Source: Porodaedalea pini | Taxonomy: Eukaryota > Basidiomycota > Agaricomycetes > Hymenochaetales > Hymenochaetaceae | DNA: 64,000 bases | Assembly: GCA_002794775.1 (NCBI GenBank) | Contig: NBAY01000032.1 | Span: 480,162 to 544,161 of the forward strand | Reading direction: 5' to 3' | Shown: positions 56,488 to 64,000 of the stretch, piece after piece | How positions within the stretch are numbered: the stretch's first letter is position 1 | How the letters are laid out: each line of letters starts with the position of its first letter | The notes under the pieces: model-generated | Told to the model about the DNA's origin: nothing | Database searches by the model: none | The model's input: the letters and a program-made list of their open reading frames with translations, nothing else | Made by a program: the position numbers and the translations under genes

Positions 56488-57254
56488 CCCACCCAGGCTC
56501 ATCCCCAGCGTACGTCATCGCTGTCGACTCGCCTTCACTCGGTCTAGAGGAGCGCTCCCCTCGACGGACTTGACATGTAAACCCCCTAAACGACAACCCT
56601 CAACCCTGCCCGGACGTTCTTGGACGTTCGTGTATTACATAAACCTTCCAACCGACTTTTCCCGACCATTACCGCATTTGGACACCAACTCGACCTTAGG
56701 CAAGTTGACATCCTGATTGGGAAACTCTCTCCCACCCTGGCCCTCCACATCTCCCTTTGGTGGAGGAACCACTTAACTTGGACGTGGGTAACGTTACGTG
56801 TACAGTTGTCGACCTCGTTGTCGATTGTTATTTCCGCTGTGTCTTTCCGTCTCATCATCAACTTCGCCGACGAACCCATTCAACATTGGCGTAACCCCAG
56901 ATCAAACACGCAACCCATCCCTGTTCCTCTGCCGTTGTCAAGATAGATCTCACTGGCGAACAGCAATGGGCCCTTCCTGCATCGGTGTGTTGGAATCCAG
57001 ATCGAGCAGGCTACGTCGCGACCAACAACAGCGGCGTCGTACATGATATCTGGTGGAGTGAAGTCCAGCACAGCTGGTATTCATCAGATGAACAAGGAAG
57101 GAGAGCAAGGTGGCCCCCGGCTGCTCCATCATCACCGGCACTGTCAACGTCCACGGTCCTTCTGCCTCCGACTCCAGGCCCTTACCATGAGGCTCGTAGA
57201 GACCCTTCACCGCCAACCCCCCCTGAACCTTCGACACCCACGCCTGAACCCGCA

Positions 57255-58334
57255 ATGTCAGCAGGAGGGTTCAGTCAGCAGCAAATGGAGCAGATCACGG
57301 CCATCATCGCAAATGCCTTCGCCCATCAGGCGAACAACGCCCCAGCACCAGTCGCGGCAGCTAACCCCCCGACCCCCAACATCGACGTCGCCCGGCCACG
57401 TGAATTCACTGGCGGCGACGACTATCTAGACTTCAAACGCGAGGTCCTCCTCTTTGTCTCAGCAAACCCGAGCCGGTACCCAACGTCTGAAAGTAAGATT
57501 TATGTCGCTCTCTCCTACCTAAAAGGTGGCAACGCAGTGACATGGGCGCAAAACTACGTGGAGGAGTTGACGACAGTGGGAATCGTGACCTTCACCGACA
57601 GTTGGACAAGGTTCCAAGAGCGCCTAGACACCTCGTTCGCTGACCCGAACCGGAAAGAAAAAGCGCTAGTGGAATTCTGAACCAAGGTCCAGAAGGATCT
57701 CACCGCCGATGAGTTTTTCCAGAAGCTCGACATCGTCATCACAAGAGCGGGACTGACGGATGACAGCATCATCTGCAACCGCCTGAAGCGTGCAATGAAC
57801 ATTGAGGTGGTCCGAGGCGTATTGAGGTCGACGCCGGTCCCGACCATGTACGACGAGTGGAAGAAGAAAGCCATCAAGATCGGTCATGGCGAACAACAGA
57901 TCCGTGTGATACAACGAGGTCGTGCGTTCCCACTTCCGCCGCGCCAGCAACAACAGGCACCCCCAGCTTGTCGACAGATCCCGTCCCCCCACGTCGACAA
58001 ACGTGACGTGACTGGCGTTACTTTTGGAGGTGCCGGCCAGCCGATGGACGTCTCGATGAACGAGGCGCAATGGAGGAGGGCGTGCTGGATCTGTGGTAAA
58101 CTCGGCCACTTCAAGGACACGTGCCCACAAGGGAAGACGATCGTGCAGCGCATGCTGCAGATGATGGCGCCAGGCAAGCGTTGTCTTCTTGCCAATGAGC
58201 TGGGCGCAATGAAGGAATCGGCCTTTGAGGAAGTCGTAGACACTTGGAGGTCGACTGTGGAGGACTATGTGGAGGAAGAAGGTGATGACGAAGAGGTCGT
58301 CGACTTGCAGGGTTTTGCGAGTGGTCAGGCGTAG
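57255..58334 (+). pseudogene. Gy4 gag with one internal stop
   Basis: The frame from ATG 57255 covers the capsid domain and the CCHC knuckle (CWICGKLGHFKDTC) and ends in QGFASGQA at TAG 58334. A single TGA at 57678-57680 replaces the Arg found in Gy3 (KFRTKVQKD). An upstream ATG at 56985 is also open. The slippery GGGTTTT lies at 58310-58316. Confidence 0.88.
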
Positions 58335-58375
58335 CCATCGGGGCGACTGACCGGGAAGAACAAGGGGTTTCGGAT

Positions 58376-61300
58376 TTGGACTCGATAAAATATAGTCAAC
58401 CGTCTGTACAACACTTAGATGCAAACGACGTCGATGACTTTCCCGATTACGAAGCCTCCACCGATGTGAACAAGAATGAGGAGTATGAACAGCTGTTCAT
58501 GAGAGGAACTGGCGGACACCAGCTGGACCTTCTCCTGAACGTCAGACACAGCGTAGCGGGTGAAGTGAGGGAGGTGGATGCGCACGCCCTCATAGATTTA
58601 GGGTGCACAGGGTCGTGCATTGACGTAAGGTTCGTCGAAAGGTACGGGTTAGAGACGAAATGTTATATCCAACCCCTTGTGGTGCTCAATGCCGACGGTA
58701 CGCACAACGAGGCCGGGTTGATCGAGAAATATGTCGACATTGAACTTACGATCGGCCACCATACGGAACGGATCGTCCTTGCAGTAACCTCGCTAGCATC
58801 GTCTAACATATTCCTAGGATATGACTGGCTTCGACGTCACAATCCTGAGGTCGACTGGAAGGTGGGTACACTCAACTTCACCCACTGTCCAAGCGAATGT
58901 GTGGTTGAGAGGGTTATGGAAGAAGACGTGCGGAGGGTGGAAAAGGCCGTGGAAGAGATGAGGAGGGTGAGAGAGGTGTGAATGGACAAGGCGTCCTGGC
59001 CCGCATATCTCAACAACTACGCCGACGTCTTCTTGGAGAAAGGATTCGAGAAGCTACCGGAACACCGCCCCTGGGACCACATCATCAACCTGAAACCTGA
59101 CTTCAAGCCTAGCGACTGCAAGATCTATCCATTGACACCGACGGAACAACAGTCGCTAAAGGACTTCCTTGAAGAGAACCTGAAATCGGGCCGTATACAA
59201 AAGTCGATCTCACCGATGGCGTCGCCTTTCTTCTTCATCAAAAAGGCTGACAAGTCTCTACGCCCGATTCAGGACTACCGAAAGCTTAACGAGGGGACAA
59301 TCAAGAACAGGTACCCCCTCCCCCTCATCGACGAACTTGTCGACAAGGTCAAGAAGGCAAAGTTCATCACCAAGCTTGACCTTCGCTGGGGATACTACAA
59401 CGTCCGGATCCATGAAGGTGATGAGTGGAAGGCAGCCTTTCACATGAACATGGGTCTCTTTGAACCAACGGTCATGTTCTTTGGTCTTTGCAACGCGCCG
59501 GCGACATTTCAAGCTTTTGTCAACCACATCTTCAAGGGACTGATCTACGATAACTTGATCATCGTCTACCTCGACGACATACTGATCCTCTCACAAACCC
59601 TAGAGGAACATATCAAAACTTCGAGGTGCATCCTGCAGATCTTGCGAGAGAACGGTCTATACCTGAAACCGGAGAAATGTGAATTCGACGCCAAGGTTGT
59701 GAAATACCTTGGCCACATTGTTGGCAATGGCGAGATCAGGGCTGACCCAGCGAAGACGGAAGCAATCGCAGACTGGCCAGTCCCACGAAACCTCAAGCAG
59801 CTGCAACAATTCCTCGGCATGGGCAACTGGCTGCGACGGTTCATCAAGGACTACAGCAAGGTGGTCCATCCGCTAATGTTGCTGACAGGCAAGAAGGACT
59901 GGGTATGGGAGACCGAACAGCAAGAAGCATTCAAGGAGTTGAGACGACGTCTCTGCTCACCTCCAGTCCTGGCCATCACAAACGATGAGGGCCCTTTCCG
60001 CGTCGAGGCGGACTCATCAAACTTCGCGCTGGGAGGCGTGTTGTTGCAGAAACAGGAAGGCAAATGGAGGGTAGTCGCCTACAGGTCAGAAGCGCTCCTG
60101 CCAGTGGAACAAAACTACGAGATCTACAACAAGGAGATGCTCGCAATTGTTTCGGCACTCAAAGAGTGGAGACAGTACCTTCTCGGCGCCCGTCACCCTA
60201 TCGAGATCTGGTCTGATCATGCCAACCTCACCTACTTCAGGTCGGCGCAAAAGCTGAGCTATCAACAAGCTCGCTGGAGGACAGAGCTTGAGGAATTTGA
60301 CTTCCATCTCAAGCACAAGTTGGGGAAGACGATGGACAAGGCGGACTTGCTGTCGCGTAAGACCAGCTACGATGAGGGAAAGGATGATAACGACGGTGTC
60401 GTGTTCATCAAGGAGAAGTGGCTGAATCATGGAGTGGTGAGGACGTCGCGTGACGAGGTGTTGGAACGAGTGGGTGAAGCGCAGAGGGCGCAGAATGAGT
60501 CGGAGAGGCTGACAGGAATGACAGAGGTCGACAGTTTGTGGCGGATGAAGGGCAAGATATACGTCCCGTCGACAATGAAGGAGTCGGTGTTGCGGGAGTG
60601 TCATGACTCGGTACTGGCTGGGCATCCAGGAGCGTCAAAGACGGTGGAACTTGTCCGTCGAGACTTCTGGTGGGCGTTGATGTTCTCCGACATCCGAGCA
60701 TATGTCTGAGGATGTGATCGCTGTCAGCGAACAAAGGCTCTGAGAGCGTCGAGGTCGAGACCACTCCATCCAAACACGGTCCCCGAAGCCCCTTGGGAAA
60801 TCGTCACGGTCGACCTCATCAGAGAGCTCCCGGACTCCAAGGGGCACAACACAATCTGCGTCTTCGTTGATCAGTTCTCAAAACAGATGCACGCTATCCC
60901 GACGATGACAAAGTTGTCAGCGGAAGGCATGGCTCAGCTGTACCGCGACCACATCTTCCGCCTCCACGGCTTGCCGAAGAAGATCATCCATGACCGAGGC
61001 ACGCAGTTCGACGCGTTGATGATGAAGGAACTGTACAAACTCCTACACATCGAAGGCAACCCGTCGACGGCGTATCACCCACAGACGGATGGTCAAACGG
61101 AACACGTTAACCAGGAGCTCAAACAGTACCTTCGACTCTTCGTTAACCATCGTCAATCAGACTGGAAGGACTGGCTCCCCCTCGTGGAGTTCGCATATAA
61201 CAACCGCGAACACTTGGCGACGAAAATGTCCCCCTTCTATGCGAACACAGGACGTCACCCCTTGAGCTTCGACACAACACAAACCTCGTCTGCCAACATG

Positions 61301-61960
61301 TCGGCGGAAGAATTTGCAAAGCATATCAAGGAGACTCATCGCGTTGCAAAGGACAACTTGGTCAAGGCGGCGGACGACATGAAGCGCTACCACAACCGGA
61401 CAGCAGGAACTTTGGTGGAGTACAAGGCTGGAGACAAGGTTTTCCTCGATGGGTGAAACATCAGCACAGATTCGCCAACGAAGAAACTTGCTGACAAATG
61501 GTATGGTCCCTTCGAGATCGTCGACAAGGTGGGAGCTAGCGTGTACAAACTCAGGCTCCCCAAGCGATGGAAAAAGGTCCACCCGGTCTTCAACGAGGCC
61601 CTGCTAAAACCCGCCGTCGAACCATCCTTCGAGAGCCAGAAACAACCAGCACCGCCGCCGCCTGACATCGTCGACAATGAGGAGGAGTACGAGATCGAGG
61701 AAGTTCTAGACTCGTGTCTGCACCGAGGGAAGCTACAGTACCTCGTCAAGTGGGTTGGCTACAATGAGCCGACTTGGCAGCCCGAGATGGACTTTGGTGA
61801 GAACGCAAAGGAGGCGATTGCTGAATTCTATCGAAAACACCCCGGCGCCCCTCGAAAACTCGACATCCCTCGCCAACGACTTTGCCCCCACTTCGTCGAC
61901 ACCGAACCAGATGACCTCGATCTTGGTTGGTCGGGACGCCCAACCTTGAGGGGGGGGTAA
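58376..61960 (+). pseudogene. Gy4 pol, one frame with three internal stops
   Basis: Segments 58376-58981 (protease, with DLGCTGS where the others have DSGCTGS), 58982-60709 (reverse transcriptase YLDD, RNase H, start of integrase), 60710-61456 (integrase core) and 61457-61960 (GPF, chromodomain KLQYLVKWVGYNEPTW) share one frame. The stops are TGA at 58979-58981, near 60707 and near 61454, each replacing an Arg seen in Gy2. The stop TAA at 61958-61960 abuts the 3' LTR. Confidence 0.9.
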
Positions 61961-62362
61961 TGTTAGGAATCAAACTTTTACCTTTTCTTTTCTTTTAACC
62001 GCTCCTTTTCATTATATTTAATCGTCTTTTCAATCATTTCCCACACTCCCTCCACACGACCTTCATTCGTTCCATTCCATTCGTTTATGTAACTTTAGAT
62101 AATATAGTCCCACGGTCGCCGCTATATAAGGTCTCAGGAATCGCATGAACTCCTTGTTCTGCTTTTCCTCTTACCTCCACAATGACCTAGGTGAGACTCG
62201 TCCTCCTTGTATTAGTTTAGACTTGTATTAATCCTCTTACCTCTGCGACAACCTAGCCTGAGTATAGCATGTCCCGAGTCCCCGCTCGAGTATAGCACGT
62301 CCCAGATGACAGTCAGCCAAGGCCTGCCCAGTCCGAGTTGTCTCCTGGACTCCCACCTAACA
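61961..62362 (+). repeat. Gy4 3' LTR (402 bp)
   Basis: Pairs with 56051-56475; shorter by a deletion in the early CTTTT-rich part. Confidence 0.92.
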
Positions 62363-62367
62363 CATAG

Positions 62368-63015
62368 TAGGACCCCCTGAAACACAGCAACTGTGTTCCT
62401 AACAGTAAAGAGGTTAAAGAAGCTCTTCAACAGTTAAAGAAATAATGATCAGTGCTTATCTTATGCAGATTTCCCTTTCTTGGATGCATTAAGTAATAAA
62501 CAAAAATGATTTTTATTTATTTAAATATTTGTTCCACTCCTTGGTCAAACTTTTTTCAAAGCTCAAAATAAAAATAATCTGAGCAACAAATTCTATAGAT
62601 ATGCATTGCAGCTATCTATCTATCTAGCTTACAGTGCTAAATAAGGTGTTTTAAAGAGGAGATACAGTTGGGAGTTGACACGTCTTCAGTTGTCGGCGCC
62701 AAACTGTAGTTCTAAACTGAATTCAGTTCGGAGTTCAGAAACTTGTGTATTTCAGCTGAACCCACACTATATTAAGTGAAAGTTCAAGGTTGGACCTGAA
62801 CCACACCGAACCTGAGGTTCAGGTTCCGGCAACCGGTTGAACCGAACCTAAAGTTCAGTTGGGAGTTTGCAATTGGACCAAATCCTGGAAAACTGAGCTC
62901 TCCCCCATTCTTGCATCAGGAAGTGCATACTTCTGAGCAATGGACGATATAAATACTATCAGCTGTCTTGCTCTCACGTCGTCCACCAAGTGCTGTTTCC
63001 TAACGAGCTGTCACA
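62368..63015 (+). promoter_or_regulatory. 5' flank of GST C
   Basis: From about 62700 it repeats the GST B upstream sequence, including the TATAAATA box at 62948-62955. The part before that is AT-rich with no recognised feature. Confidence 0.5.
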
Positions 63016-63992
63016 ATGACGGAACAAATCACTCTGTATACGGTTAAGGTGAGCTGCTCGCTTGCAACTAAAAAGTGAAGGTCGAATTCTAACTGAATGT
63101 GATTAATATTGTCACAGATTTGCTTTCACGCACAGCGAGTGAATACCCTTGGTGCTTGCTATTTCGTTAATCGTGGTGATGAACTTGTATATGTCGACCT
63201 TAGGTTGAAATCGCGCTCGCCGAGGCAGGTGCGAACTTCACCAGGTTCGAGCTTGACCTGCAGAACAAGCCGGAATGGTACGCACTCAAGGTCAACCCTG
63301 CCGGCATGGTATGAGAAGTATCTTAGCATAACTAGCGCAGTACCCACCTTTGCTAAAGTCATTTTGGATAGGTTCCGGCTGTAGCGTACGGCGGTCCCAA
63401 TGTGCCTGCCGACCAGCCGTCCCCCGACTCCGTCAAGATCGCAGAATCGCTCGTGCTGCTCGAGTTCTTCGCGGACCTTTTCCCAGAGTCGAAGCTGCTC
63501 CCAAAGGACCCCGTGTTGCGCGCGCGTGCACGATTCTTTATCGACGCGGTCAGCACGAAACTCACGCCGGGATGGCTTGCCTTTGTCATGCGCGGCGAGA
63601 GCGTAGACACCTTCTTCTCGAGTGCCGAGGCCTTGCAGGCGCTGCTGCCTGAGGACAAGACGTTCGCGGTTTCGAATGACTTTACGATTGCGGATGCGGC
63701 CGTAGCGCCCGTCCTTGCACGCGCTATTCTATGCATAAAGAACGACATCGGAGCTTACGCGCCTGGAGAGGGAAAGAAGGCATACGAGGTGCTGAACAGC
63801 GCACGCTTCGGCAAGCTTTTGAAGTACTATAAAGCAATCGAGGCGCGAGAGAGCTTCAAGTCGACGTTTGATGAGGTGAAGTGCCCTGGTGCCACTTGAC
63901 TCGTTTCTTCACGCTCACAGGCATTCTAGGAACTCCTCAGGGACAGGGAGGAAAAACGAGCTAGGGCACTGAAACTTGCGCGTGAAAAATAA
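63016..63992 (+). CDS. Glutathione S-transferase C
   Basis: Exons 63016-63048, 63118-63138, 63204-63308, 63372-63875 and 63930-63992, 241 residues, ending TAA just inside the window. The 21-nt active-site exon reads ICFHAQR. Otherwise it is highly similar to B, with VEIALAEAGANFT, VNPAGMVPAVAYGG (Met where A has Lys before the cis-Pro Val-Pro) and the SNDFTIADAAVAP motif. It was probably made by tandem duplication with B. Splicing to GAACTCC after CATTCTAG avoids an early stop and matches A and B. Confidence 0.88.
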
Positions 63993-64000
63993 AGTAATAA

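Larger units (their letters stand above)
56051..62362 (+). mobile_element. Ty3/Gypsy chromovirus Gy4, plus orientation
   Basis: The LTRs (56051-56475, 425 bp, and 61961-62362, 402 bp) enclose gag and pol on the plus strand and are flanked by CATAG (56046-56050 and 62363-62367). The 3' LTR lacks about 23 bp in its first pyrimidine-rich part. Coding frames are complete in order but carry several single stops. It separates GST B from GST C. Confidence 0.94.

Overview
The window reads as nuclear DNA of a filamentous basidiomycete, most likely an Agaricomycete such as a polypore (inference). Genes carry many short GT-AG introns and tiny exons. There are chromodomain Ty3/Gypsy and Ty1/Copia retrotransposons, and the host genes are typical of mushroom-forming fungi: an NCS1 permease, CTP synthase, a fungal GST family, a DUF2235 hydrolase and a mitochondrial DEAD-box helicase. 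I saw no bacterial operon, CRISPR or rRNA.

Layout. 1-2.2 kb: two small spliced genes of unknown function. 2.2-16.3 kb: one old Gypsy element (Gy1, TSD AATTG). It is interrupted by a 1.74-kb LTR-like insertion that carries its own ORF (TSD CAATG) and by a younger, apparently intact Gypsy copy (Gy2, TSD CAAAG). 16.5-19.8 kb: a 2.9-kb element with about 140-bp inverted termini, holding a dead HMG-box gene and a long hairpin, set among duplicated fragments. 20.2-20.8 kb: an orphan spliced gene. 21-23.8 kb: nothing recognised. 23.85 kb: a 655-bp TA-flanked MITE. 25.2-27.5 kb: the permease. 28.15-40.2 kb: a three-level nest in which a hAT-like MITE (8-bp TSD) holds a Copia element (TSD TCTTC), which holds a Gypsy copy (Gy3, TSD TCAGT). 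40.5-42.9 kb: CTP synthase. 43.3 kb: a foldback MITE. 44.3-45.3 kb: GST gene A. 45.6 kb: a second, inverted 655-bp MITE. 46.5-49.7 kb: the DUF2235 hydrolase. 51-53.4 kb: the helicase. 54-55 kb and 63-64 kb: tandemly duplicated GST genes B and C, separated by Gypsy copy Gy4 (TSD CATAG).

The four Gypsy copies belong to one chromovirus family and share several mechanisms. Gag and pol overlap in the -1 frame at a conserved GGGTTTT heptamer. The primer-binding site is complementary to the predicted first 11 nt of the element's own RNA, about 33 nt below a TATA box, as in Tf1 self-priming. The pol stop codon abuts the 3' LTR, with the polypurine tract inside the last pol codons. Gy2 has LTRs that look identical and open gag and pol frames. 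The older copies are broken mainly by Arg CGA to TGA changes. The most unusual candidate is the LTR-like insertion at 4439-6176, which encodes a 215-residue protein upstream of its own TATA box.
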